Shown here: positions 24,577 to 33,310 of the stretch, piece by piece
Position numbering within the stretch: the stretch's first letter is position 1
Layout: each line of letters begins with the position of its first letter
Source of the DNA: an uncultured Clostridium sp.
GTDB taxonomy: Bacteria; Bacillota; Clostridia; Clostridiales; Clostridiaceae
NCBI GenBank assembly: GCA_900540255.1
Contig: UQFE01000009.1
Coordinates: 21,457 to 85,456 of the forward strand
DNA: 64,000 nt
Reading direction: 5' to 3'
Position numbers and translations under genes: made by a program
Notes under the pieces: model-generated
What the model was told of the DNA's origin: nothing
Seen by the model: the letters and a program-made list of their open reading frames with translations, nothing else
The model's database searches: none

Positions 24577-24650
24577 ATCATTATCAATACTTTTAACTTA
24601 GTATAACAAAATAAAAGAATAAATAGCAAGAGAATTGATAATAATTATCA
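24577..24650. promoter_or_regulatory. Fur boxes flanking the enolase promoter
   Basis: A perfect 7-1-7 Fur box TGATAATAATTATCA (24636-24650) sits just upstream of the enolase -35. A second site, TGATAATGATTTTTA on the minus strand (24577-24591), sits just past the enolase transcript start. The minus-strand promoter between them is TTGCTA (24624-24629 on plus), 18 bp, TATACT (24600-24605). Confidence 0.6.
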
Positions 24651-24739
24651 ATTTCACTTTAAGAAGAATATTTTAAAAAAATATTTTTAAAAAATAGTAA
24701 TAAAATTTAACAATATGATAAAAAAATCTCAATTTAATA

Positions 24740-24768
24740 TTGTTACGGATTGATTCATCTGTTATTAT
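24740..24768 (+). promoter_or_regulatory. Promoter of the IscU-like/GGGtGRT operon
   Basis: TTGTTA (24740-24745), 17-bp spacer, TATTAT (24763-24768). Predicted start near 24775, giving a leader of about 110 nt. Confidence 0.6.
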
Positions 24769-24781
24769 ATAGAAGTAGGAT

Positions 24782-24880
24782 AGATTTATGCCCAGTGGGG
24801 TAAATCTTGACCCAGTTAGGTATGGTCTAGATATTACATATATTTAAGACAAGCTATAACTAATATTATTAGGGAGGAAT
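24782..24880 (+). ncRNA. Structured 5' leader, candidate cis-regulatory RNA
   Basis: Predicted elements: AGATTTA/TAAATCT stem enclosing CCC-AGT-GGG; then GACC...GGTC; then the palindrome CTAATATTATTAG directly before the ribosome binding site. CCCAGT occurs twice. The sequence does not match any riboswitch class I can recall. Confidence 0.4.
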
Positions 24881-24887
24881 CAATATA

Positions 24888-25580
24888 ATGATGTATTCAA
24901 GAGAAGTTGAAGAAATGTGCGTTGTTTCTAAAGGCGCTAATCATGCATGTGCTCCAATTCCAGTTGAAGGAAAATGGGTACAAGCTACACAAATATCAGA
25001 TATTTCAGGGTTAACTCATGGAATAGGTTGGTGTGCACCTCAACAAGGAGCTTGTAAATTAACTTTAAACGTTAAAGGTGGAGTAATAGAAGAAGCATTA
25101 GTTGAAACTGTTGGATGTTCAGGAATGACTCACTCAGCTGCTATGGCTTCAGAAATATTACCAGGAAGAACTATATTAGAAGCTTTAAACACAGACTTAG
25201 TTTGTGATGCTATAAATACAGCAATGAGAGAATTATTCTTACAAATCGTATACGGAAGAACTCAAACTGCGTTCTCAGAAGGTGGATTACCAATCGGAGC
25301 TGGTTTAGAAGATTTAGGTAAGGGATTAAGATCTCAAGTTGGTACTATGTACGGAACAGTTGCTAAGGGACCAAGATACTTAGAAATGGCTGAAGGATAC
25401 GTTACAAAAATCGCTTTAGATGCAGATAACGAAATCATCGGTTATAAATTCGTTCACCTTGGAAAGATGATGGAAATGATCGCTAAGGGAATGGATGCTA
25501 ACGAAGCATTAGAAAAAGCTGCAGGACAATACGGAAGAGTTGCTGACGCTGTTAAATTAATCGATCCAAGACACGAATAA
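24888..25580 (+). CDS. IscU-like iron-sulfur cluster assembly scaffold
   Basis: 230 residues. The central part GWCAPQQGACKLTLNVKGG, then VETVGCSGMTHSAAMASEI and GRTILEAL, aligns with IscU/NifU N-terminal scaffolds that hold a nascent [2Fe-2S] or [4Fe-4S] cluster. Six or so cysteines are present (CVV, HAC, WC, AC, VGC, VC). The C-terminal 90 residues are an extension not found in IscU. ATG 24888 (or 24891) follows AGGGAGG. Its codons are unusually rich in C-ending forms, a mark of high expression. It is 20 bases before the GGGtGRT gene, its usual partner in clostridia. The operon promoter is upstream at 24740. Confidence 0.82.
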   Translation: MMYSREVEEMCVVSKGANHACAPIPVEGKWVQATQISDISGLTHGIGWCAPQQGACKLTLNVKGGVIEEALVETVGCSGMTHSAAMASEILPGRTILEALNTDLVCDAINTAMRELFLQIVYGRTQTAFSEGGLPIGAGLEDLGKGLRSQVGTMYGTVAKGPRYLEMAEGYVTKIALDADNEIIGYKFVHLGKMMEMIAKGMDANEALEKAAGQYGRVADAVKLIDPRHE

Positions 25581-25600
25581 TTGTAAGGAGGAATTTAATC

Positions 25601-26599
25601 ATGGCATTATTTGAAAGTTATGAAAGAAGAATAGGACAAATCACTCCAGTATTAGAACAATACGGAATGAAAACATTAGAAGATGCTAAAGCAGTATGTA
25701 CTGAAAAGGGAATTGACGTATACGAAATCGTTAAGTCAACTCAACCAATCGCATTCGAAAACGCTATGTGGGCTTATACTTTAGGTGCTGCTATTGCTAT
25801 AAAGAAAGGTTGCACAAAGGCTGCTGATGCTGCTGCTGCAATCGGAGAAGGGTTACAAGCTTTCTGTATCCCAGGTTCTGTTGCTGACGATAGAAAAGTT
25901 GGTTTAGGACACGGTAACTTAGGAGCTATGCTTTTAAGAGAAGAAACTAAATGTTTCGCATTCTTAGCAGGTCACGAATCTTTCGCTGCTGCTGAAGGTG
26001 CTATCAAAATAGCTGAAAAAGCTAACAAAGTAAGAAAAGAACCATTAAGAGTTATATTAAACGGTCTTGGAAAAGATGCTGCTAAAGTTATCTCAAGAAT
26101 CAATGGATTCACTTACGTTCAAACTAACTTTGATTTCTTCACTGGAAAATTAGAAATAGTTAGTGAAAAGCCATACTCAAACGGACCAAGAGCTGCTGTT
26201 AAATGTTACGGAGCTAATGACGTTAGAGAAGGTGTTGCTATAATGCATCACGAAGGTGTTGACGTATCAATCACTGGTAACTCAACTAACCCAACAAGAT
26301 TCCAACACCCAGTTGCTGGAACATATAAGAAAGAATGTATCGAAGAAGGTAAGAAGTACTTCTCAGTTGCATCAGGTGGTGGTACTGGTAGAACTCTTCA
26401 CCCAGATAACATGGCTGCAGGTCCAGCTTCTTATGGTATGACTGATACTATGGGAAGAATGCACTCAGATGCTCAATTCGCTGGTTCTTCATCAGTTCCT
26501 GCTCACGTAGAAATGATGGGATTAATCGGTATGGGTAACAACCCAATGGTTGGAGCTACTGTTGCAGTTGCTGTTGCTATAGAAGAAGCTTGCAAATAA
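25601..26599 (+). CDS. GGGtGRT protein
   Basis: 332 residues, named for its signature GGGTGRT (residues 259-265), here in SVASGGGTGRTLHPDNMA. It is a conserved anaerobe protein regularly paired with the IscU-like scaffold; the precise chemistry is not established. Gly/Ala-rich helices dominate; cysteines are few (AVCTEKG, GCTKAA, AFCIPG, CYGAND, EECIEE-like). Strong ribosome binding site TAAGGAGG. Codon use is strongly biased to TTC, TAC, AAC, GAC and ATC, unlike neighbouring genes, implying an abundant protein. It ends at a strong terminator. Confidence 0.85.
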   Translation: MALFESYERRIGQITPVLEQYGMKTLEDAKAVCTEKGIDVYEIVKSTQPIAFENAMWAYTLGAAIAIKKGCTKAADAAAAIGEGLQAFCIPGSVADDRKVGLGHGNLGAMLLREETKCFAFLAGHESFAAAEGAIKIAEKANKVRKEPLRVILNGLGKDAAKVISRINGFTYVQTNFDFFTGKLEIVSEKPYSNGPRAAVKCYGANDVREGVAIMHHEGVDVSITGNSTNPTRFQHPVAGTYKKECIEEGKKYFSVASGGGTGRTLHPDNMAAGPASYGMTDTMGRMHSDAQFAGSSSVPAHVEMMGLIGMGNNPMVGATVAVAVAIEEACK

Positions 26600-26654
26600 G
26601 CAATTCTTTTAAATAGAAACTTAAGTTAGTTTATTGTAACTAATTTTAAATAAG

Positions 26655-26697
26655 AAACACACGTTAATTAGAGCAATCTAAATGGCGTGTGTTTTTT
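26655..26697 (+). terminator. Terminator after the GGGtGRT operon
   Basis: AAACACACG (26655-26663) pairs with CGTGTGTTT (26686-26694), with an inner TTAGA/TCTAA hairpin and a T-run. Confidence 0.8.
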
Positions 26698-26797
26698 ATA
26701 TAATTAAACACACCGTATAATATTTTTAATTTAGTTATTAAATTTATATGATATAATTTTTATTATATGAAAACATAAGAAGTGAAAGGACAAAAAC

Positions 26798-27136
26798 ATG
26801 AATATACAAATATTTGGAACAAAAAAATGTAATGATACAAAAAAAGCTGAGAGATTTTTTAAAGAAAGAAGAATTCCTTATCAATTTATAGATTTAAAAG
26901 AAAAATCATTAAGCAAAGGTGAACTTCAAAGTGTTAAAAAGGCTATAGGACTAGAAAGTTTAATAAATAAAAATTCAAAGGACTATAAAAAATTAAATAT
27001 GCATAAGATTAGAGGAGCAGAAACTAGAGAGGAACTATTATTAAAAAATCCTACATTATATGTTACTCCTATAGTTAGAAATGGAAAAGAAGCAACAGTA
27101 GGAAATTCACCGGAAGTATGGAAAAGCTGGGAATAA
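26798..27136 (+). CDS. ArsC/Spx-family thioredoxin-fold protein
   Basis: A 112-residue ArsC-like protein: starts MNIQIFGTKKCNDTKKAERFF with a single Cys11 where the family has its active site, followed by IPYQFIDLKEK and the C-terminal ELLLKNPTLYVTPIVRNGK. Spx-type proteins have CxxC; here there is CNDT, so an arsenate-reductase-like or YffB-like role is likelier than transcription control. No arsenic genes nearby. ATG 26798 follows AAGTGAAAGGA. Confidence 0.75.
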   Translation: MNIQIFGTKKCNDTKKAERFFKERRIPYQFIDLKEKSLSKGELQSVKKAIGLESLINKNSKDYKKLNMHKIRGAETREELLLKNPTLYVTPIVRNGKEATVGNSPEVWKSWE

Positions 27137-27162
27137 TATGGTGAGCAGTTACGAGTGACAGG

Positions 27163-27286
27163 TTAGTGACAAGTTTCAAGTGACAAGTTAAGGAATAAAT
27201 TCGGCTTTAGCTGAATTTAAAAAATATAATTAAGAAACTCCATAAGGAGTTTCAACCATAACTTGCCACTTGTCACTTGCCACTAA
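27163..27286. repeat. 124-bp element with 28-bp inverted ends (MITE-like)
   Basis: 27163-27190 is complementary to 27259-27286 at 24 of 28 positions; both arms are built of repeats of CAAGTGA/AGTGACAAGTT. Between them are two more hairpins, AAATTCGGCTTTAGCTGAATTT (positions 27196-27219 region) and GAAACTCC-ATAA-GGAGTTTC. It lies between convergent genes; the right end overlaps the lysC stop. It may act as a terminator. Part of the repeat recurs at 63929. Confidence 0.55.
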
Positions 27287-28590
27287 TTAAATGCTTTATA
27301 AATTGCATTAATCCCTTTTTCAAAATCGTCATTTTCAATGCCAACTAGTACGTTAATTTCACTAGAACCTTGGTCAATCATTCTTATATTTATATCAGAT
27401 TCCGCAAGGGCAGTAAATATTTTAGAAGCAACTCCTTTAGTATATGCCATTCCTGTACCAACAGTAGCTATTAATGCCATATTAGGATATACAACTATGG
27501 AATCGGGATTACATGCTCTTTTAATTTCTTCAACTATTATTTCAGTTTTATTTTTTAAATTAGAATCAGAAATAACTACACTTACAGTATCAATTCCAGA
27601 TGGCATGTTTTCAAAAGAAACACCATTTTGCTCTAATATAGTAAGAATTTTTCTACAAAAACCTAATTCGCTATTCATCATAGATTTTTCAATAGATAAA
27701 ACAGTAAAATTTTGCTTTCCAGCTATACCTGTAATAGTATTTTCATGTTTAATTTCATTACTAACAATTAAAGTACCTTCATTTTCAGGTTCATTAGTAT
27801 TCCTAATGTTAATAGGGATTCCAGAAGTCCTTACAGGAAATACAGCTTCTTCGTGAAGAACAGAAGCTCCCATATAAGATAATTCTCTAAGTTCTCCATA
27901 GGTAATTGTTTTTATTTTTTTAGGATTATTGACAATTCTAGGATCAGCCATTAAAAAGCCAGAAACATCAGTCCAATTTTCATAAAGTTTAGCATTGATG
28001 CTAGCAGCTACTAAAGCACCTGTAATATCAGAACCACCTCTTGAAAATGTAACTATATCACCATGTTCATTAGACCCATAAAAACCAGGAATAACAGCTC
28101 GTTCATGATTTGAAAGCTTGTCCTTAAGTGCTACATAAGTTTCTTCTATATTTAATGTTCCATATTTATTAAATTTAATTACATCTTTAGCATCTATAAA
28201 ATCTATATTTAAATAATTAGCAAGGATTATTCCATTTAAGTATTCTCCTCTACTTGCAGTATAATCAACAGAAGCCCCATTTTCTATATCTGTTTTAATT
28301 ATATTTAAATAAGAAGTTAAATCTAAATTTAAATTCAAATCATCAACTATTGATTTATATCTTTCAGAAATTAGTTTAAATACATCATCTAAGGAAATAC
28401 CAGATTTAACATGTGCATGACATAAATAAAGTAAATCTGTTATTTTAAAATCTTTAAAAGAGCTTTTTCCAGGTGCTGAAGGAATTATATATTTTCTTTC
28501 AGGATTACTTTCAAGTATATTTTTTACTTTCTTAAAGTGTATAGAATCAGCTAAAGAACTTCCACCAAATTTTGTTACTATAGTATTCAT
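27283..28590 (-). CDS. lysC: Aspartokinase
   Basis: Phosphorylates aspartate, the entry step to lysine, threonine, methionine and diaminopimelate. 435 residues: kinase domain from KFGGSSLAD, with the FSRGGSDITGALVA active-site loop and ENWTDVSGFLMADPR, followed by two ACT domains (NFTVLSIEKSMMNSELGF; MALIATVGTGMAYTKGVAS) for feedback control. ATG 28590 follows AAGGGGGC. No lysine riboswitch is visible upstream, where the promoter TTGAGT-17-TAAAAT gives a leader of under 80 nt. The amino acid that inhibits it cannot be deduced. Confidence 0.93.
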   Translation of the reverse strand: MNTIVTKFGGSSLADSIHFKKVKNILESNPERKYIIPSAPGKSSFKDFKITDLLYLCHAHVKSGISLDDVFKLISERYKSIVDDLNLNLDLTSYLNIIKTDIENGASVDYTASRGEYLNGIILANYLNIDFIDAKDVIKFNKYGTLNIEETYVALKDKLSNHERAVIPGFYGSNEHGDIVTFSRGGSDITGALVAASINAKLYENWTDVSGFLMADPRIVNNPKKIKTITYGELRELSYMGASVLHEEAVFPVRTSGIPINIRNTNEPENEGTLIVSNEIKHENTITGIAGKQNFTVLSIEKSMMNSELGFCRKILTILEQNGVSFENMPSGIDTVSVVISDSNLKNKTEIIVEEIKRACNPDSIVVYPNMALIATVGTGMAYTKGVASKIFTALAESDINIRMIDQGSSEINVLVGIENDDFEKGINAIYKAFN

Positions 28591-28842
28591 TTTTATGCCC
28601 CCTTAAAATTAAAAAAAAGTTAAAATTAACCTAATAATATTTTAGCAAAAAATGACAAAAGACTCAATGATTTTAATTGATTAGACTAGAAAAATTATTA
28701 TAAAATAACATAGGATTTGTTATTAAAATGACATAAATTCATAGTATAATAGTAAGGTAAAATAATAATTAAACATTGCTTAATAAAAGAAGAGTAATTG
28801 CAGTACAAATATATTTAAAACTTATGGGGGAGAGGTAAGTAC

Positions 28843-29796
28843 ATGGATAAGTTTCTGGCAGACAGAATACAACTTACAGTTGATAATTACAGATTAGTAA
28901 AAGAAGAATTAAGAAATGATGGAGATATAATAAATCATTTTGCATCTTTAATTTTTTCACATTATGAAAGAGAAATACCGATATATAGAGTTAAAGAAAT
29001 AAGAAAAAATATAAAATTAAATACAACAAGGATATCACCATTTAGGGGAGATACATTAAATATACTTTCATTACTAATAGCAACAGTTGATAAGGAAGAA
29101 GAGGAAGAACTTATACAAGATATTTATGATGTTATGGAGTTATTAGAAGGGGAAGGATTTACATCAGGTTCATATTTAGTGTTAACTGCATTTACAATTA
29201 GCAAGTATACTAAGTTAAAAGATAAAAAAGAAATTATTAATAAAATAAAAGAGCTATATATAATATTAAAAGAAAAATACTATGATATAACTAATGAGGA
29301 TGATTATTTACTTTGTACATTATGGGTTATAAATAATATCCATGCAGAAACTGTTGATGATTTTATTGAAAATATATTTAACCACATAGCAGATTCACAT
29401 ATAAGCTCTAAAAATGGAGTTCAGGCTTTAGCAAATTCAATTATTTTAAATGGATCATCTGGTGAAATGTATAGAAGTATGGAATTTATTCAACAACTTC
29501 AAAAAAGAAATATAAAAATAGCAAATCAATTTTTACCTTTAATGGGTGTATTATCAAATTATAATCCTAGAAGAAATGCTGATATTGTAGAAGGGGTTAT
29601 TGAATATTTATGTGATGAAGAGGTAGAATATGAATATTACCTTGATAAGGGATTTAGAACTATAATTGCTATAGTTATTATATCGTTTTGTTCAATATCT
29701 AATAAAAGAAGATATATTGATGAACTTTTAGCTCAAGGAATAATTTCATTTATTAATAGTAAAAATAAAGGGATTTTTGAAGAGGTATTATATTAG
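28843..29796 (+). CDS. DUF4003 family protein
   Basis: A 317-residue cytosolic helical protein matching the clostridial DUF4003 pattern (RVKEIRKNIKLNTTRISPFR near residue 55; GFTSGSYLVLTAFTISKYT; NGVQALANSIILNGSSGE). Function unknown. ATG 28843 follows GGGGGAGAGG. Downstream lies a short remnant of a DNA polymerase IV gene. Confidence 0.75.
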   Translation: MDKFLADRIQLTVDNYRLVKEELRNDGDIINHFASLIFSHYEREIPIYRVKEIRKNIKLNTTRISPFRGDTLNILSLLIATVDKEEEEELIQDIYDVMELLEGEGFTSGSYLVLTAFTISKYTKLKDKKEIINKIKELYIILKEKYYDITNEDDYLLCTLWVINNIHAETVDDFIENIFNHIADSHISSKNGVQALANSIILNGSSGEMYRSMEFIQQLQKRNIKIANQFLPLMGVLSNYNPRRNADIVEGVIEYLCDEEVEYEYYLDKGFRTIIAIVIISFCSISNKRRYIDELLAQGIISFINSKNKGIFEEVLY

Positions 29797-29806
29797 GGGA
29801 GAAAAG

Positions 29807-29932
29807 GATAAAATAATTTTAAATGTGGATATAAATATTATATATAATGTAGCAGAGGAAATAGTTAATGATGAAAATTTTGAAGTTGAGATTAGATTAA
29901 TTGGAGTAACTGTATCAGGAATAAAAGAATAA
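29807..29932 (+). pseudogene. Remnant of a DNA polymerase IV (dinB) C-terminus
   Basis: An open stretch without a proper start reads DKIILNVDINIIYNVAEEIV then NDENFEVEIRLIGVTVSGIK and stops. The ending IRLIGVTVSG matches the little-finger domain tail of Y-family DNA polymerases (IRLxGVxVSxL). The rest of the gene is absent, so this looks like a deletion relic. Confidence is limited by its 41-residue length. Confidence 0.5.
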
Positions 29933-30067
29933 ACTAGTGAGCAATTAAGATTATTTTAGATAAATACACTAAGTTATTTAAACAAAAGTACTTTCCAATA
30001 ATGGGTAAGTAATTTATAATAAACAATGATACTTATGAAAAAATTAAAGTTAGATGGAGGTAATAAA

Positions 30068-30742
30068 ATGAATAAAGCACAAATAGCTAAAATGATAGAT
30101 CATACAATATTAAAAGCAGAAGCAACAGAAAGTGAAATTATAAAACTTTGTAAAGAAGCAATTCATTATAACTTTGCTTCAGTTTGCGTAAATCCATCAA
30201 TGGTTCCTGTAGCAGCTAAAGAATTAAAAGGAACACATGTTAAAGTTTGTACTGTAATAGGTTTCCCTTTAGGTGCAACAACTACAGAAGTTAAAGTTTT
30301 TGAAACAAAGGATGTTATTGAAAAAGGTGCTACAGAAGTAGATATGGTTATTAATGTAGGAAAGTTGAAAGAAAGAAATTTAGAATATGTTAAAAATGAT
30401 ATAAAAGCAGTTGTTGAAGCTGCAAAAGGAAAAGCACTTACTAAGGTAATAATAGAAACTTGTCTTTTAACTGAAGAAGAAAAGATTATTGCTTGTAAGT
30501 TATCAAAAGAAGCAGGTTCTGATTTTGTTAAAACATCTACAGGATTTTCAACGGGAGGAGCAACAGTTGAAGACATAAAGCTTATGAGAGAAACTGTTGG
30601 ACCAGAAATGGGAGTTAAGGCATCAGGTGGAGTTAGAAGTAAAAAAGATGCTTTAGCAATGATTGAAAATGGAGCTACTAGAATAGGAGCATCAGCTTCA
30701 ATTTCTATATGTGAAGGAACCGAATCAAATTCAAATTATTAA
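30068..30742 (+). CDS. deoC: Deoxyribose-phosphate aldolase
   Basis: Cleaves 2-deoxyribose 5-phosphate to glyceraldehyde 3-phosphate and acetaldehyde in nucleoside catabolism. 224 residues. Motifs: [12 protein letters not shown] at the start, [11 protein letters not shown], the Schiff-base region [15 protein letters not shown] (catalytic Lys in VKTSTGF) and GVKASGGVR. The start is ATG 30068 behind GGAGG; an in-frame ATG at 30026 lacks a site. No linked pdp, cdd or deoR genes, so it is a solitary copy. Confidence 0.95.
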   Translation: MNKAQIAKMIDHTILKAEATESEIIKLCKEAIHYNFASVCVNPSMVPVAAKELKGTHVKVCTVIGFPLGATTTEVKVFETKDVIEKGATEVDMVINVGKLKERNLEYVKNDIKAVVEAAKGKALTKVIIETCLLTEEEKIIACKLSKEAGSDFVKTSTGFSTGGATVEDIKLMRETVGPEMGVKASGGVRSKKDALAMIENGATRIGASASISICEGTESNSNY

Positions 30743-30743
30743 T

Positions 30744-30773
30744 AAAAAGGAAGCATATATTTGCTTCCTTTTT
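30744..30773 (+). terminator. Terminator after deoC
   Basis: AAAAAGGAAGCA (30744-30755) pairs with TGCTTCCTTTTT (30762-30773). Confidence 0.85.
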
Positions 30774-30910
30774 ATTATATTTAAAAATATAGTACTTTTT
30801 TTAAAAAGTATTGCCTAAATTTTTTATATAAGAATATTAATATAATAGATATCATTCTAAATAAGGGGAAATAAATTTAATTATATATTTCTTGCCTTAA
30901 CAGGAGGGTT

Positions 30911-33217
30911 ATGAAAAGAGAGTTAACTCCATCAGAAATAAAATTTAATATATCATTAACAGAATGCAAGAGTGATGAAAATACAAAAGGAATCAAAGAA
31001 TTTAATGAAGCTTATAAAAAAATAGAAAGGGCAATAACTATAGATAAGGAAGGATATAACCTTTACTTAATAGATACCTTTTCTAAAGATAAATTAAAAG
31101 ATTTAACTTCTTTTATTGAGGATACGTATAAGGATTTAGAAGCACCTAAGGATATATGTTATGTAACCTTAGAGGAAGTTAACAGGCCAGAGGCAATTTT
31201 TGTTGCAAATGGAAAAGGAAAAAAGTTAAAAGAAACTGTAGATAATATTAAAAATTCTTATTTAGAAGTAGTAGATGATTTTTATGGAGATTCTAGCAAT
31301 GATGAAAAAGCTTATTTAGTTGAAGACATACAAAATAGAAGAAATAATTACCTAGATGAATTAACCAAAATGGCAAAGGCTGAAGGATTTGAAGTAAAAG
31401 CTACAAGTAAGGGATTTGCTTTTATACCTTTAAGTGGTGAAGAAGCAATGAGTGAAAAAGAATATGATAATTTAGAAACAGAAAATAAAAATGTAATAGT
31501 AGCAAAGGCTACAAATTTAAAAAGAAAAGCAGAAACTATTTTAGAAGAACTTAAAGATATTGAAATCAAGTCTATTAAAAAGTTAAAAAAGATTTATTCT
31601 AAGTTCTTATCAACTCAAATGGAAGAAGATAAAGATGAAGCATTATTAGAATTTATTACAGATGATGATTCATATGAATATCTAGAAAGATTATTTACTT
31701 GTATAGAAGAAGATTTAATTGAGTGTTATACAATGAATATAGAAGATGATGAAAGTGAGATTTATGAAGTTTTAAATAAGTATGATGTTAAAGTAATAGT
31801 AGATAACACCAATAACACATCACCACCAGTAATTTACGAAGAAGATCCTAATTTAAATAATTTAATTGGATTAATAGAATATGAAAATCACAATGGAATG
31901 TATACAACTAATATTTCATTAATAACTGCAGGTTCTATTTTGAAGGCTAATGGAGGCTGCTTAATTATAAGATTAAATTCTCTAGCAGTAAATAATTTAA
32001 GTTATTATTATTTAAAGAAAATTTTAATTTCAAATAAAGTTTCTTTTGATACAAATAAGAGTTATTTAGAGTTTATTAATATTAATGGATTAAAGCCAAA
32101 ATCAATACCAGTTAAATTAAAAGTTATTTTAATTGGTGATTATGAAACTTATGATATTTTATATAACTCAGATGAAGATTTTAAAAAGCTATTTCCATTA
32201 AGAGCTGAATTTTCATCAGTGGTAAAAGTAAATGAAAATTCAATTGTTGGTATAAAGAAAATTATAGAAAAAAAGATTAGAAAAAATGAGCTTTTTAATG
32301 TAAATAATGAAGCAATGAGTGAGATTTTTAAGTATTTATGTAAGAAGAGTAGCAGTAAAAAGAGAATATTTAGTGATGAAGATGACATTGATAAATTATT
32401 AGTACTATCTAATAATCATGCCAAAGAAGAAAAGAGAATGGAAATATTAAAGGAAGATATAAGAGCAGTTGCTTATGAAGAGGAATTAATTGAATCAGAG
32501 TTTATTAGTATGTATGAAGAAAAGAAAATATTGATTGAAATAAATGATAGAAAAATTGGAGCAATTAATGGACTTGCTGTCATTGATAATGGATATTGTA
32601 CATTTGGAAAACCTATGAGGATTACTTGTGTAGCCTATAAGGGAGCAGGAAAAATATTTGATATACAAAAGGAAAGTAATTTAAGTGGAAAAATTCATGA
32701 AAAATCTATAAGTATATTAAAAGGATTACTTACTAATATTTTAAATCCCTATGAAAGTATACCAGTTGATTTTCATTTGAGCTTTGAACAAACTTATGGA
32801 ATTGTAGAAGGAGATAGTGCATCTGTAGCTGAAATTATATGTATTTTATCAGCATTGAGCAAAAAAGGAATTAAACAAAATATAGCAGTTACTGGTTCTA
32901 TAAATCAATTTGGTGAAGTTCAACCAATTGGTGGGGTAAATGATAAAATTGAAGGATTTTTTAAAGTATGTAGTATTTTAGAAAGTTTTGAAGGTAAAGG
33001 AGTCTTAATTCCAGAAGCAAATAAAGATGAAATAATATTGAAATCTGAAGTTGAAGAAGCAATTATTAATGGAAAATTTTGTGTTTATACTATGAATAAT
33101 TTAAATGATGCAATTGAAGCATTATTATTAGAAGAAGATGAAACTATTGAAGAGTTTTATGAGAAATTACAAGAGGAAGTTGATAAATATAAAGATAAAG
33201 ATAAAAATCGTAAATAA
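30911..33217 (+). CDS. Lon-like protease without a Walker A motif
   Basis: 768 residues, COG1067-type Lon-related protease. The C-terminal proteolytic domain is intact: catalytic Ser636 (VEGDSASVAE) and Lys679 (GGVNDKIEG), with GSINQFGEVQPIGG. The region equivalent to the ATPase keeps NGGCLIIRLNSL, but where relatives have GPTGTGKT after GYNxY it reads GYNLYLIDTFSKDKL (residues 48-62). ATP binding is therefore doubtful. It may be an ATP-independent protease, like LonC-type enzymes. It precedes the sigma-F operon; in spore formers Lon-type proteases act in sporulation, but no link is shown here. ATG 30911 follows CAGGAGG. Confidence 0.82.
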   Translation: MKRELTPSEIKFNISLTECKSDENTKGIKEFNEAYKKIERAITIDKEGYNLYLIDTFSKDKLKDLTSFIEDTYKDLEAPKDICYVTLEEVNRPEAIFVANGKGKKLKETVDNIKNSYLEVVDDFYGDSSNDEKAYLVEDIQNRRNNYLDELTKMAKAEGFEVKATSKGFAFIPLSGEEAMSEKEYDNLETENKNVIVAKATNLKRKAETILEELKDIEIKSIKKLKKIYSKFLSTQMEEDKDEALLEFITDDDSYEYLERLFTCIEEDLIECYTMNIEDDESEIYEVLNKYDVKVIVDNTNNTSPPVIYEEDPNLNNLIGLIEYENHNGMYTTNISLITAGSILKANGGCLIIRLNSLAVNNLSYYYLKKILISNKVSFDTNKSYLEFININGLKPKSIPVKLKVILIGDYETYDILYNSDEDFKKLFPLRAEFSSVVKVNENSIVGIKKIIEKKIRKNELFNVNNEAMSEIFKYLCKKSSSKKRIFSDEDDIDKLLVLSNNHAKEEKRMEILKEDIRAVAYEEELIESEFISMYEEKKILIEINDRKIGAINGLAVIDNGYCTFGKPMRITCVAYKGAGKIFDIQKESNLSGKIHEKSISILKGLLTNILNPYESIPVDFHLSFEQTYGIVEGDSASVAEIICILSALSKKGIKQNIAVTGSINQFGEVQPIGGVNDKIEGFFKVCSILESFEGKGVLIPEANKDEIILKSEVEEAIINGKFCVYTMNNLNDAIEALLLEEDETIEEFYEKLQEEVDKYKDKDKNRK

Positions 33218-33226
33218 TATGTTAAT

Positions 33227-33251
33227 AAAGTCGGCTTTTGCCGGCTTTAAA
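33227..33251 (+). terminator. Terminator after the Lon-like gene
   Basis: AAAGTCGGC (33227-33235) pairs with GCCGGCTTT (33240-33248) with one G-U pair; a short T-rich tail follows. Confidence 0.65.
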
Positions 33252-33282
33252 TTTTATATTGAAGAACATATAATATCCACAA

Positions 33283-33310
33283 AAAGGAAAATAATCATTG
33301 ACTACAAAAT
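33283..33310 (+). promoter_or_regulatory. Possible sigma-H promoter of the sigma-F operon
   Basis: AAAGGAAAAT (33283-33292) resembles the sigma-H -35 (AGGAWWW). A CAAAAT (33305-33310) lies near the expected -10, but it departs from the GAAT consensus. A sigma-A-like TTGACT overlaps. The sigma-H assignment rests on known control of spoIIA operons. Confidence 0.3.

Noticed and set aside
26256..26441. 61-codon frame inside the GGGtGRT gene
   Set aside because: A frame-shifted shadow produced by the C-rich codon bias of a highly conserved gene.
27338..27856. Plus-strand gene of 172 codons inside the aspartokinase gene
   Set aside because: It is the antisense shadow of a well-conserved enzyme, with no ribosome binding site or recognisable protein features.
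28591..28700. Lysine riboswitch ahead of aspartokinase
   Set aside because: The predicted leader is under 80 nt with no L-box-like structure; the promoter lies close to the gene.
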